A program made the position numbers and the translations under genes. DNA of 64,000 bases from Boswellia sacra (Eukaryota; Streptophyta; Magnoliopsida; Sapindales; Burseraceae), in assembly GCA_013180625.2 (NCBI GenBank), contig SNVD02013903.1:1-64000 (forward strand). The letters run 5' to 3'. Of this stretch, positions 12,647 to 23,822 are shown piece by piece. Each line of letters opens with the position of its first letter. Within the stretch, counting starts at the first letter, position 1. The notes under the pieces are model-generated. The model had not been told where the DNA came from, searched no databases, and worked only from the letters and a program-made list of their open reading frames with translations.

Positions 12647-13835
12647 TACATTTATAACTAGGAATGGTTTCCTAAATATATTTTTTTAATGATAGATTTA
12701 TTTACTACAAGGAAACTACAAGTTTGGATATGGTTTACTTGAGTTTGTATGTTGATAATATGCTCATAGCTAGCAAATAGAAGTTCAGAAATTGAATGAG
12801 TTGCTACAAATTGAGTTTGATATGAAAAACTTAGGAAAGACTAATAAGATTCTCAGAATGGATATTCATAAGGATAGAGACATAGGTACACTTTGCTTGT
12901 CTTAAAAATTTATTTGCTTAAAGTCTTAATCATTTCAAAATGGAAGATGTCAAGGCAGTTAGTGCATTGTTAATGACACAATATAAGCTCTCATTTGAGC
13001 AATGAAACAAGACAAATGACGAGAAACTACAAATGAATAGGATTCCATATGCAAATACAATGAGGAGTGTGATGCACTTGATGGTATGCACTCATCAAGA
13101 TATTGCTCGTGCTGTGTTAATTGTCAACAAGTTTAGGAAAAATCCAAGAAAGGTTTGTTGGGATGCTGTTAGGTGGTTGCAAAGACACTTGTAAGGATCA
13201 ACCGGTAGGGGATTGGTGTTTAGATAAACAAAACAAGAAGGAATTGTTTTCAAAGTCTTTGTAGGTATTGATTATGTAGGGGATCTTGACAAGAGAAGGT
13301 CTCAAATAGGCTATATGTTTATGTTTGGTGATGATGTACCAGTTTGAAAGCTCAGTTATAGTCTATGGTTGCTCTATCAACTAAAGACTCAGAAAATATA
13401 GTTATTACAAAAGCTATAAAAGAAGTTTATGGCTTAAAGGCTTCGTAGTTGAATTTCAAGTATCACATCAGTCTTTGACTATGTATTGTGATAGCCAAAG
13501 AGCAATACATCTCATAAAGAATCAAATGTATCATGAATGAGCAAAGCATAATGACGCGCAATTGCATTTTGTTTGTGATATTATAGTTAAAGGACTTGTG
13601 AAGGTTGAAAAAATTTTATTACGTGATAATCCAATAGATATGGCTACAAAGGTAGTTCCTATGGTTTGGACTTGTCAAGGGTCTTGGACGGTGTTCCTTG
13701 ATGAGCTCTATTGGAGAAAGATGGTGTTACTTGATGAGCTCTATTGGCAGAAGATTGCATATTTATATGAAGCTGAAGAATTTGAGATCCAAGTTGGAGA
13801 TCTTATATAATTTATGGCTCTCAAATTAACCTTGT
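12647..13835 (+). pseudogene. copia reverse transcriptase C-terminal half and RNase H, degenerate
   Basis: It continues the RT from 9804. The catalytic box reads LYVDNMLIASK near 12745, where copia enzymes have Y-V-D-D, so the second Asp is Asn. Later come RNase H-like segments (near 13130 and 13290-13330: a degenerate GYMFMFG) and the last open frame 13562-13810, which runs out in QVGDLI. Stops and frameshifts throughout make it inactive. Confidence 0.72.
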
Positions 13836-13839
13836 GACT

Positions 13840-14240
13840 TAGTTTTTTTGAAGTTGTTTGTTTGTCATAACAGATGTTAGCTAGTTATAATTGAGGTGTT
13901 AGACATGAAAAAAATTGTTTGGTCACTGGGTGAGGTCTTTTTGGGAAGGCATCCTATACATTATAAATAGGTTCTAATAATTAAAAAAATGCTTGAGAAA
14001 ATTTTAGGGTCGGTTTTGAGAGGTTCCTAAAAACGTAAAAATTCTTAGAAACAGAGAGTAAGCTAAAGAGAGAGCTCCTAGATCATACAATAAGGGTAGT
14101 TATTTGCTATGTAATTCATATTTTGTAGTGGAAATTCTTCTACAGTTCTCCAAAAAGATGTAGGCTCGACATGAACCAGAACACTTACCTCTTGTTATTC
14201 TCTCCTCTTCTTGATTACTTGCTTGATTATTCATCAGTTT
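13840..14240 (+). repeat. Probable 3' LTR of the old copia element
   Basis: It follows the end of the RNase H frame and contains a TATA-like box (CATTATAAATAGG near 13955) and a pyrimidine-rich end (CTTGTTATTCTCTCCTC near 14192). No partner LTR was found upstream, so the ends are estimates. The minus-strand frame 14100-14411 looks like chance. Confidence 0.45.
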
Positions 14241-15975
14241 TTTTTGAATCATTATCTTCATTAATTGCTTGTGATCTTGAGTTCTAAAGTTCTGATTTAA
14301 AGATCCTAATCTCAACATATATACATATTCTTCTTCTATCAAATGTCCAAAATTTATTGCACTGTACTCCTTAATTACTATATTGTGAAGAATGCTATTT
14401 GACTTTGGCACCTCTTTGTTTTTTTTGAATCAAACTTGGAGGGACGTCTATGTCACTATTGTAAGATTTAAATATCAACGAATGTGTCAATCATTTTCTA
14501 TCCTAATAGAATTCGACAAGAACTGGACTAAACACTGAAATAAGATAACCAAGTGGAGAAGATAAAGAAAGGAAAGGACAAATGAGATGAACAAGGGATC
14601 ATTTTCTGTTCTAATAGTATTAAAATTCCTACTATATTTAATTTGAATAGATAACCTGGCTCTTTCAGCTAGAGTTAAGAAAGTCTCTTAACGTCGAATT
14701 TGATTTACCAAGACAAGAGTGTTTGGTATTCTTATTATGTAGAAGTCAATCAGCAGCAGATATAGTTTCTTCTTATCCAGTATAGAGTTGACAAGTCTCC
14801 TATTTGGAATAGGAAGCAGAAAGATCCATGGAAGAGTCCAAATGGGAACAAAATCATCTAACCAAGGAGATCATATACAAAAAGGGATAATTCTACAAAA
14901 GAAATAACTCTATTCCTAAATGGAATAAATTCAACTCCTATGGTTCCTACCGAACAGGAATTCTTCCAAGATTACAATTCTTGCTATGTGTTGCGAGAGG
15001 AGAAGGCAAGAGTCTGTTAGTCATGGAGTGGAGGGATGAAAACAATTTAACAACACTATGAATGGATACTTTTTGAACAAAGATCAAAAGTGCTAAGACT
15101 CTCGTAAATTGGAATCTGAAATGTAAGGTAAGCTTACACTAAACTCTCCATACAAATTATATCACCTTTGTCATTGACTCGAGCGAGTGTCCGAGAGCCT
15201 TAGCCGACTACCCTCGTACACCAAGATTTTTGAAAAAATAATCCGTGGCGTTGGATGGGCTTAAAGGAGAAAAAGGGGATTTTTAATTAGCATTCCAGTG
15301 GTTTGGCCAAACTTAATATTAATCTAATATTTTTGCAAACTAACACTAATTTCCCCACACGTATACCACTGTTATGTTAACCGCACTATAAAAACCACCC
15401 AATATAATAAAATGTTTCTAAAACTGTTAAATAACCTTTTCCCATTACTTAACCCATTGGATAGATGCTCCTCCACATTGAATTTTTTTTTAAATTTTCT
15501 TCGTTTTTATTTTTATTTTATTTCTAATTATTTTTTAATTCAAACACAAAGTTATAGAAAAAATTCAATACTGTTTCATTTCCCCAATCTTTTCACACTT
15601 TATGAACCTCAAAAATTTAGTCTCTCTCTTATTTTCATATATCGTACAGTAATTTCTCTCTACCGAAATAATTAATTTCTACTCAAAGTAAAACTTTTAT
15701 AATGTTTTATCTTATTTTTATTATATTATAATAGAATTATCGTTTCTTTTCAATATAGAATTTATATTTTAAAAGTCAAGAAACATAATGTGCCTCTAAT
15801 TTAGATGTGTTTTATTTATTTATTTTAAAATTAATAAGATCTTCTAGTACCATTGTGGTTTACCAAATTTTTTTTAAAACCTTTTTAGACCTACCTCCCC
15901 AGACATTTGACAACACATGGAAGGATAATATGACTCCACAACGTACCTACTTAGATATAAAATCCTATTAATTAA
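14240..15975. other. Intergenic stretch without recognisable gene
   Basis: No frame with family resemblance on either strand. The segment 15480-15780 is a T-rich low-complexity run. Nothing further can be supported. Confidence 0.5.
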
Positions 15976-15979
15976 TTAA

Positions 15980-16360
15980 CTTTTATGCTAAGATCCTTGC
16001 CCTTCATGAAGCAAGTCGAGAGTGTATATGGCTAAGATCTGTCATCCAGCATATTCAAGGTACATGCAAATTACCCTCCACCTTAGACTCTTCTACACCA
16101 ATATTTGAAGATAATGTTGCATGCATTGCTCAAATCCGAGGAGGATATATCAAGGGAGATAGAACTAAACATATCTATCTAGAATTCTTCTACACTCAGG
16201 AGCTTTAACAAGATAAAAAGATTGACGTCAGGCAAATATGATCTAACAATAATTTTGTTGATCTGTTCACCAAAGCATTACCGACCTCGATATTTGAGAA
16301 GATGGTTTATGGTATTGGTATGCATCGACTTTCTAAGCAACCAAATTAATTCTTGTCGCA
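15980..16360 (+). pseudogene. copia RNase H C-terminal fragment
   Basis: Translation near 15993-16350 gives the end of a copia RNase H. It shows HEASRECIWLRSVIQHIQG, then FEDNVACIAQIRGGYIKGD and RTKHIYLEFFYTQEL, a stop, and VDLFTKALPTSIFEKM. In the family the ED and the K-H-I region belong to the RNase H active site. Only this end of pol is left, so the element is truncated at its 5' side near 15980. Confidence 0.8.
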
Positions 16361-16611
16361 TTGAGGGCAAGAAGTCATCATGGGGAGCATTATGAACATA
16401 TGTGTATTGTACTCTTTCTTCCTTGACCAAGTGGGTTTTACTAGAAAGGTTTTTAATGAGATAGTCGTAGTCCAACTTCATTTTAAAGTTCGCATAATTG
16501 TGTTTCTTTTCTAAGATTTTTATCTCATTTGGGTTTTTTCTTAGTAAAATCAAATATAATTATCTTAATCTGATGAATATTTATTATATTTGATAAAGTG
16601 CTAAATTTTTC

Positions 16612-16620
16612 AAGGGAGAT
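16612..16620 (+). other. Polypurine tract
   Basis: AAGGGAGAT lies immediately before the LTR start TGTTACC at 16621, the normal place for plus-strand priming. Confidence 0.65.
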
Positions 16621-16935
16621 TGTTACCTATAATGAAATATTTTAACACTTTATCCTCTTGAATCTTGTGCATTGCCATTATCTTTTCCATATAATTAAAG
16701 CCGTAGCTCTATCTTTATCATATAATTACTGTGGTAGCTCCTATAAAGTCAAAAATGTTTGGCTTAAAATTTTATATATAAGGAGCACTTTGGGTGCATG
16801 AAATGTATGTGCACTTGTTAAAGAAATCTTCACTTCTTGTCATCTCAAATTCTCTCCCATTTCTACCTTTTTTCTTTATATTATTATTACTTTTGTCTCT
16901 CTCTCATTCACTCAATTACTCGCAACCCAAACTAT
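16621..16935 (+). repeat. 3' LTR of the truncated copia element
   Basis: It begins TGTTACCTATAATG right after the polypurine tract and carries a TATA-like box (TTTATATATAAGG near 16770) and a pyrimidine-rich tail with CTCTCTC runs. No end with the expected inverse (GGTAACA) is seen, so the right end is an estimate. Confidence 0.55.
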
Positions 16936-18156
16936 ATAAAGCATTAAATCCCCACTTTTCTTAGTGGACCTTCATTTCATAAATAACATAATATCCCTCT
17001 AATATACTACGTCTAATTTTATAACAAAATGAACTTGCAGCCTTTGTTTTACAAATGGCAACTTGGGATGTAAATAGGGGGGAGAGGACAATAATGCTCA
17101 CTGTTTGTACAATAATGGGTCCGATCCAATTACCTAAAGTGTTTAGGATTGGACAAAGGCCCATGAAAGATAAAACAACTCATCAAGGGGGTTAAGTCCC
17201 TTTTCAAGCCGGATGGTTGTCCAACCAAGAGTGTTGACCCATGGCCACTTAGGGGTAGGACATTCCAATTCTCAAAAATCTCAACGAGTGCTCGACTCCT
17301 AATTACTGAAGGCCTCCTATTCTGATAACTAAAAAGTATATACATGTTGCCTTAGAGTTCTTGAAACTAAATGCCTGCCTAAGGTAAAAGCCACATCACC
17401 AAATAAGAAACTCCTGAGGCGAGGCTCAACACCCCCTCCAGAGGTTAACAACGTCCAATATCTTCTAACATTTCTTGTAGGCCTCTTCCCAAGAGAAGTT
17501 AGTAGCAAGTAGCGTCAGAAGGCACGACTCACTTGCACATATACACATGAAGGTAACAATCACAAACACAAAATATACACAATAACAATATTGGATCCCT
17601 GTTAGGATCAAGATCCATCCACCATTTTTCATACTCGATTGACTTGACTGTCAGAGTGCAGACACCGACATAGTGCTGGCATTGCCCTTTAATGTTTCTC
17701 TTTCTTCCTATAGTGATAACAAACTTAGCTCACTTTCATAAGGCTGGGCCCAGTGGGCTATGAAGTTCATTGATCATTGCTCGAAGTCCATAAACAGAAA
17801 ACCATCGTCAACACTCACAATAGGCATGTGAAAATGACCTACACCCTAACCCTAGTAGTGTGGATTTAATGGTTAAAAAAATGGGTGGAGTGACTATGTG
17901 CTTGAATTCCTTAACCCATAATTATTGCAAGGTGTCGATAAAAATCCTAAATCTAAACCCATCATATAGATATGGGTTTTTTTTTTGTGCGTGTGCGTGT
18001 GCGCGCGTGCGTGCGTGTGTGTATGTGACAATAATAACTCTTTTTTTTTTTTTTGGTTATGGTAGCCTTACAATTAATTAATAGACAACTAGACCTAAAA
18101 AGCTCTTATAATACACACACACACACACTTACTTTTAAGAGATATGGTGATTAGTC
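16935..18156. other. Intergenic stretch
   Basis: No supported gene; the short frames at 16961-17345 and 17860-18081 show no family features. It holds the simple repeats listed separately. Confidence 0.5.
17976..18022. repeat. GT-rich microsatellite with GTGC/GCGC interruptions
   Basis: A T run is followed by alternating GT/GC dinucleotides (GTGCGTGTGCGTGTGCGCGC and onward). A short AC repeat follows at 18113-18128. Confidence 0.85.
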
Positions 18157-18372
18157 TAGGGGTATTTGTTAGTTTTGATCTAATAGATTTAGCTAATAAT
18201 CAATTCAATCCAATATTGATTAGTTTAGAGATTTTTTAATTCAATCCAATCGATTTATAGAAACCATCATCCGATCCGATCCGATCCAATATAGAAAAAT
18301 ATAATTCAATCAAACTTAAAAAACCTTACTTGAAAAAAAAATCAATATGTTTCTATCAAAAAATACAACTTA

Positions 18373-18582
18373 CCCACAATGGGTTGGTTCAAGTGACAAG
18401 GGTGGCCCATGAGGGAGTTGGTAAGGCCACAATGAAGTCCTGGACTCGGCTCTCCACAACAGCCTTTCCCCATGAGGTAAGTGGGAGACCGTGACAGTGG
18501 GTTGTAGTCACGCTAATCTCCTCCGATGATTGGTTGTGGTACGCATAAGCTGACCCGGACACCTCGGTTATAAAAAAAAAAA
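18373..18582 (+). mobile_element. tRNA-type SINE, full-length copy
   Basis: It begins with a GGTTGGTTCAAGTGAC block resembling an internal pol III A box. A B-box-like segment (GGACTCGGCTC) follows near 18440, and the body ends CCGGACACCTCGGTTAT plus an A tail of 11. ATACAACTTA precedes it (18363-18372) and follows the tail (18584-18593), a target-site duplication. It is non-coding and would be mobilised by a LINE. Confidence 0.75.
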
Positions 18583-18593
18583 GATACAACTTA

Positions 18594-18644
18594 ATGTGGT
18601 GCGCGTAAGCTGACCTAGACACCTCGGTTACCAAAAAAAAAAAA
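18594..18644 (+). mobile_element. Second, 5'-truncated SINE copy in tandem
   Basis: It repeats only the last ~45 bp of the SINE (GTGGTGCGCGTAAGCTGACC to CTCGGTTACC) plus its own A tail of about 12. A third copy of the duplication (ATACAACTTA, 18644-18653) follows. It differs from the first copy at a few positions, so it is not a simple recent slip. Confidence 0.7.
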
Positions 18645-19015
18645 TACAACTTAATGTGATAAGACATAAATATAATGATAATATACTGATATGAATTTAA
18701 CTATGAGTAGTAGCTAATAATATAAGACATAAAAATTCATTTATAAATTAATTAAAGTGCCAAAATAAAAATAACAATAAACATTTAAACCATCTCAATA
18801 CGATTGCAATTGCAATCTCAAATAAGTTTATAAGAATCCAACTGTTAGCCCTAAGGTGTTACTAATATGTTTACTTATGTGCAAGCATAAGATTCAATGA
18901 AATATTTGTAAAATCAAGAAGAGGCTTATTAAAATGAAGTGTTGAAGCTAAGGAGAAGACTACATGTCAAAGGCACCAAAGTTTAAGAACAAGGTTTGAT
19001 TCAAGGAATGTGACA

Positions 19016-19790
19016 CATGAGCAATGTTCAATCAATTGGTCATATATTTCTCTACAAATGTCCAAATAACGTGATTCTTGAGCCTTTGGAAAGCTTACTC
19101 AATCTATAAAATTTCATATGTTTTAAAGAAATTCAAATTTTCAAGTGTAAGGCTGTCCAAATCATTATACAAGTTGAAAGACAAATGGAAGCAGCTGACA
19201 TGAGCACCGAATACTCTTTTGGACATATCTTGAGATACAAATATCCAAATCACTTGATTCTTATGGAATTGGAAAGGTGACTTAATGAGGCACATTTCAT
19301 ATGTTTTGAATAAATTCAAATTTCAAATGGAAGGCTGACATAATTGACATAAAACTCGATGGACTGACACAAGGAAGAAAAATCAACTCACATGAGCACC
19401 GAATGGTTTTTTGGCCATATCTTGAGATAGAGATATCCAAATTCTTTGATTCTTAATGTTTTGGAAAGCTTATTCAAATATGAAGATCTTTTATGTTTTG
19501 AAGAAATTCAAATTTAAAACGAAATGCTGACAGAATTATCATTAAATTCGATGGACTGACACAAGGAAGAAAAATCAAGTCACATGAGCATCAAATGGTG
19601 TTTTGGCAATATCTTGAGCTACAGATATCCAAATGACTTGATTCTTGATGCGTTGGAAATCTTATTCAAATGTGAAAATCTTTTATGTTTTGCAGATTTT
19701 CAAATTTCAAACAGAACATTGAAAAAAATGGCAGACAAGATTACGGTTTTTATGGTGGGCAGAAAATTTGGAGATGGTGTCTTCACTTGA
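19016..19790 (+). repeat. Four diverged tandem units of ~183-192 bp in U3 of the 5' LTR
   Basis: Units restart with CATGAGCA at 19016, 19199, 19391 and 19583. Each carries ATATCTTGAG(A)TA, a TATCCAAAT box and a GATTCTT(A/G) box. The 3' LTR holds the same units near 24045-24810. They could be enhancer-like repeats of the LTR promoter; this is inference. Confidence 0.75.
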
Positions 19791-20087
19791 TTAAGTTCAT
19801 CTCATTGCCTATAAAAGGAGCCATTCTCCCATGCATTCAACAAGAGCAAGAGAAGTATCTATCAAGTAAAGAAACAAGAGAAATATCAAGTCTAGAGCAG
19901 TTTATATTCTATTATCTACTTTGAAGAGAGTTTTTTTTTTTTTTTATATTTTTTTTTTTATATGTACTTTTTGTTGTAAAAACTTTACTTTTTTCTTGGA
20001 TTGTGGTCAGAGTGAGAATCTTCTTGTAAAGGATAAAAAGTTATCCTTGAGAGAACTATTTTCCTTGCGTGCGTTTGTCATCAAGAA

Positions 20088-20350
20088 GAACTCTTGGTGT
20101 GGGTTATTACAAAGAGCTGAAGGAAGTTGCCTTGGTGAGGTTGTTCATCAAGAAGAACTCTTGGTGTGGTGTTATCAAGGTTGAAGGAAGTTGCCTTGGT
20201 GAGGTTGTTCATCAAGAAGAACTCTTGGTGTGGTGTTATCAAGAGTTGAAGGAAGTTGCCTTGGTGAGGTTGTTCATCAAGAAGAACTCTTGGTGTGGTG
20301 TTATCAAGGTTTTGGAAGAAAAAGTCTTGGTGAGGTTGTTTATCAAGCAA
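20088..20350 (+). repeat. 65-bp tandem array in the 5' LTR
   Basis: Units contain CCTTGGTGAGGTTGTTCATC and CTCTTGGTGTGGTGTTATC; four units can be followed, the last degenerate. It lies downstream of the TATA box, so in the transcribed part of the LTR. The open frames crossing it on both strands exist because 65-bp repetition cycles through reading frames. Confidence 0.85.
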
Positions 20351-20665
20351 GTTGTAAAGAGTTCTACAACTTAGTGGAAAGCTTAGCTCGTGGAGCTAGG
20401 AGCCCGTGGACGTAGGCAAGGTTTGCCGAACCACATAAATTGAGTTTGCACTCTCTCTATCCCTATCTCTTTACATTAACTTGCACTTGTGATTGCTCTT
20501 TATTGCTATTCTCTTGATTGCATTCTATTTTCATCTTCTTCACCTTTATTCTCAAAGAAAGAGTTAAATAATTTTGATCTTTCAAGAAAAGTTTTCTAAA
20601 TCAGTTTTTATAAATAAAAACCCAATTCACCCCCCCTCTTGGGTTGCCATACCTGGGTTAACAAG

Positions 20666-20677
20666 TGGTATCAGAGC
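20666..20677 (+). other. Primer-binding site, initiator tRNA-Met
   Basis: TGGTATCAGAGC two bases after the 5' LTR end, the standard copia primer site. Confidence 0.93.
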
Positions 20678-20718
20678 AAGATTGCTCAATTTTTTAAATC
20701 TTAATCGATTTTTGAGCT

Positions 20719-22020
20719 ATGGCAACTTTTAATTCAACTTCATATGTTGAGTGGCTTTCTATCTCTAGGCCTCCATTTTTCAATGGAAGTGATTACTCTC
20801 ATTGGAAAACTAGAATGAGTATTTTCTTGCAATCTTTTGATTATGATTTATGTCTATTGTTTTGGAAGGACCTTTTGTTCCTATCAAAATTGAAAATGGA
20901 GAAAGCATGCTTAAAGAACCTAAAGAGTTTAGTGAAGATGATAAAAAGAAATTGAGTTTGAATGCTAAAGCTATGAATGTGTTATATTGTGCTCTAGATA
21001 GAAATGAGTTTAATAGAATATCTACTTGTTCTACGGCACAGAAAATATGGCACACACTTTAAGTAACTCATGAAGGAACTAGTCAAGTTAAAGAATCCAA
21101 GATTAGTATGCTAGTTCATAGTTATGAGCTTTTTAAGATGAAATCGGATGAATCAATTTCTGAAATGTTTACTAGATTTACGGATATTGTTAATGGTTTG
21201 AAATCTCTTGGTAAATCTTATTCTAATGTTGAAATGGTGAGAAAGATTCTTAGGTGTCTACCAAAATCTTGGGAGCCAAAGTTGGCGGCAATTCAAGAAG
21301 CAAAGGACCTCACAAAACTACCATTAGAAGAACTTATGGGTTCTCTCATGACTTATGAAATCACCTTGAAGGAGAATGAAGAAGAAGATTGCAAAGTGGC
21401 AAACATGTGCTTCATGGCTTTAAGAAAAAATGAGATAAGTATTCTAAACCATGATCCTAAGCTTTCATATGATGAATTACTGAAAGCATTCCAAAATTTA
21501 CATGTGCAAGTTGATAAGCAAAATTCAAAAATCAATGCTTTCAAAAAGAAGTCAAAAATCATGTTATCTCAATTAGAAGAGTTGGTAGAAATAAATGAAG
21601 CTTTAGAAAATGAAAATGAAATTTTAAAGCAAAAAGATTTTGAAAGTTTGGAAAGTCAAATACATTTATTAAAAACTGAAAATGAGATTTTAAAACAAAA
21701 GGATTTTGATAAATTGGAGAAACAAAATGTTATTTTGAAAAAGGAAAATAATGACTTAAGAAATATTGTTGATAGTTTTACAAAAAGCACAAAAAATTTG
21801 AATTCTATGTTACAAAACCAAAGGTGTGTTTTTGATAAAAGAGGTTTAGGATATAAAACTCATAAAAATCAAAAGTATTTTAAAACTATTTTGTTCATGC
21901 ATCTTCTAGGAATAATCCTAATCATTCATGTAATTATTGTGGAAGAAAAGGACACAAAATGCATTCTTGTTACATTAAGAGAAATTCTAATTTGAAACAA
22001 ATATGGGTTCCAAAAAGTAC
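20719..22020 (+). pseudogene. Sirevirus-like Gag, frameshifted
   Basis: Gag starts at ATG 20719 (MATFNSTSYVEW) with the segment RPPFFNGSDYSHWKTRM. It shifts frame around 20850, continues to a TAA at 21060-21062, and reopens to 21995. The later block holds the UBN2-type Gag fold and then about 100 residues of heptad-like, Lys/Glu/Leu/Asn-rich coiled coil (roughly 21480-21800). A CCHC knuckle follows (CNYCGRKGHKMHSC, near 21930-21975) in yet another frame. The fold would build the particle and the knuckle bind RNA. Three frame breaks make it inactive. Confidence 0.82.
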
Positions 22021-22120
22021 CATAACTAACCCCTAAGGACCCAAGAACTTTTGGGTACCAAAAAGTTACTTCTTGAATGTTGATTGTAGAGACAAAGGAG
22101 TAGCAAACACAAGTGATACT

Positions 22121-23735
22121 TAGATAGTGGATGCTCAAGGCATATGACCGGAGATGCCTCCAAGTTCTCAAGATTAATCATGAAAAAAGGAGGATATGTG
22201 ACCTTCGGTGATAATGCCAAAGGAAGGGTAATCGAACATGGTGATATTGGTAACCCTTCTTCACTTATTATTGAAAATATTTTGCTTGTTAATGGTTTGA
22301 AACATGATTTGATTAGCATTAGTTAATTGTGTGATTAGGGATATTTTGTTACTTTTGAGCATAATAGATGTGTGATTAAGGATGTTAGTAACAATAAGAC
22401 ATTATTTGTTGGTAATAGATGTGGTAATATTTATACAATTGATATTGATGTTAATGATCATGTAGAAAATTATTTCATTGTTAATCATGATGCTTGGTTA
22501 TGGCATAGAAGGTTAGGTCATACTAGCGTGGACACAATTTCAAAAATTTCTAAAAATGATTTAGTTGATGGTCTTCCAAAAATAAAATTTGAAAAGGATA
22601 AAATTTGTGATGCTTGTCATTTTGGAAAACAAGTGAGAACTTCTTTTAAACAAAAGAAATTTATTTCAACAAATAAACCTCTACAATTACTTCATTTGGA
22701 TTTATTTGGACCATCAAGAACTCAAAGCCTTGGTGGAAAGTATTTTGTTTTTGTTATTGTGGATGATTATTCAAGATTCACTTGGGTATTATTCTTGAAA
22801 ACTAAAAATGAGGCTATACAAGCTTTTTGAAAATTTGCAAAAAGAGTCCAAAATAAAAAAGGGTATTATATTGTGTCCATTAGGAGTGATCATGGTGCTG
22901 AAGTAGACAATGTTGCATTTGAAAATCTTTGTGATGAAAATGGTTTTGAGCATAATTTTTTCTCACCTAGAACTCCACAACAAAATGGTGTTGTTGAGAG
23001 GAAAAATAGGACTATCCAAGAAATAGCTAGGACCATGTTACTTGAAAATAATTTGCCAAAATATTTTTGGGCTGAAGCAGTTAATACCGCATGCTTTATA
23101 ATCAATAGAGTCCATATTAGAGCTTTAATAAAGAAAACTCCTTATGAACTTTGGAAAGGAAGAAAACCCAACATTGGATTTTTAAAGTTTTTGGATGTAA
23201 ATGTTTTATTTTAAACACTAAGGATAACCTTGGAAAATTTGATGCAAAAGCCGCTGTTGGAATTTTTGTTGGCTACTCCAACCATAGTAAAGCATATAGA
23301 GTTTTTAACAAAAAGACTCTTACTATTGAAGAATCTATGCATGTTGAATTTGATAAAACTAATGTGATTTCTTCAAAGAATTTAGATGATGATATTGTTG
23401 AGGTTGAAAGGCAAATCAAGGAATCAAGGCTTGATGAAAAGAGCCAAAATGAATTACAACTTCAACAATAAAAGCTTGAGGAAGTAAATGATTCTTCCCA
23501 AGAATTACCAAAGGAATGGAGGTACGCAAAAGCTCACCCTAAAGATCTCATTATTGGTGAACCATCATAAGGTATGAGAACAAGATCTTCTTTTAGGAAC
23601 TTTTGTAATCATTTTGTATTTGTCTCTCAATTTGAACCAAAATCTTTTAAAGAAGCCAAAAATGAGAAAAGTTGGATTTTGGCTATGCAAGAAGAATTGA
23701 ACCAATTTGAGAGAAATCAACAAGTGCCATCCTTT
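22121..23735 (+). pseudogene. Protease and integrase remnant; RT and RNase H missing
   Basis: The protease active site LDSGCS is at 22121-22138; a one-base loss right after it throws the frame off before MTGDASKFS (22144). The integrase follows: HHCC finger (HRRLGH...CDACHFGK, near 22505-22630), core with HLDLFGP and IRSDHGAEVDN Asp residues, and NGVVERKNRT with the Glu. Stops lie at 22828 and 23212 with a frameshift near 23190. The connection region (FDAKAAVGIFVGYS) runs to MQEELNQFERN near 23727, the point where RT normally begins. Instead the sequence jumps into the 3' leader of the LTR, so the entire RT/RNase H segment has been deleted. Confidence 0.85.
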
Positions 23736-23806
23736 TGCTTATTCTTGATTTTATTTTCATTCTTTATCTTATATTATATTTTAAAGCAATCAATGGTTTG
23801 TCATCA

Positions 23807-23822
23807 TAAAAAAGGAGGAGAT
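23807..23822 (+). other. Polypurine tract
   Basis: TAAAAAAAGGAGGAGAT ends directly at the 3' LTR start TGTTAGCC, where plus-strand DNA synthesis begins. Confidence 0.85.

Larger units (their letters stand above)
5340..14240 (+). mobile_element. Old Ty1/copia element, interrupted by two insertions
   Basis: Removing 6661-8635 and 9805-12641 leaves one collinear copia element: gag end with zinc knuckle, protease, GAG-pre-integrase domain, integrase, reverse transcriptase and RNase H, then an LTR-like tail with a TATA box (ATTATAAATAGG near 13960). All frames carry many stops. A matching 5' LTR was not found, so the 5' side is truncated or too diverged. Boundaries are approximate. Confidence 0.75.
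18843..20663 (+). repeat. 5' LTR (1821 bp)
   Basis: It starts TGTTAGCCCTAAGG and ends CCTGGGTTAACA. It holds a TATA box CCTATAAAAGG at 19808-19818. Compared with the 3' LTR it lacks 45 bp after TAAGG, a gap bounded by the direct repeat TAAGG, and it has longer T tracts at 19929-19962. Confidence 0.92.

Noticed and set aside
14100..14411. 103-residue minus-strand frame
   Set aside because: It lies antisense within the probable 3' LTR of the copia element and has no family features.
20088..20350. CRISPR-like look of regularly spaced repeats
   Set aside because: Units are contiguous 65-bp tandem repeats without unique spacers, in a plant retrotransposon LTR.
20069..20415. Long overlapping frames on both strands in the 5' LTR (also 25057-25239)
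   Set aside because: They arise from the 65-bp tandem array; repeated peptide blocks follow the DNA repeat, and they lie inside an LTR.
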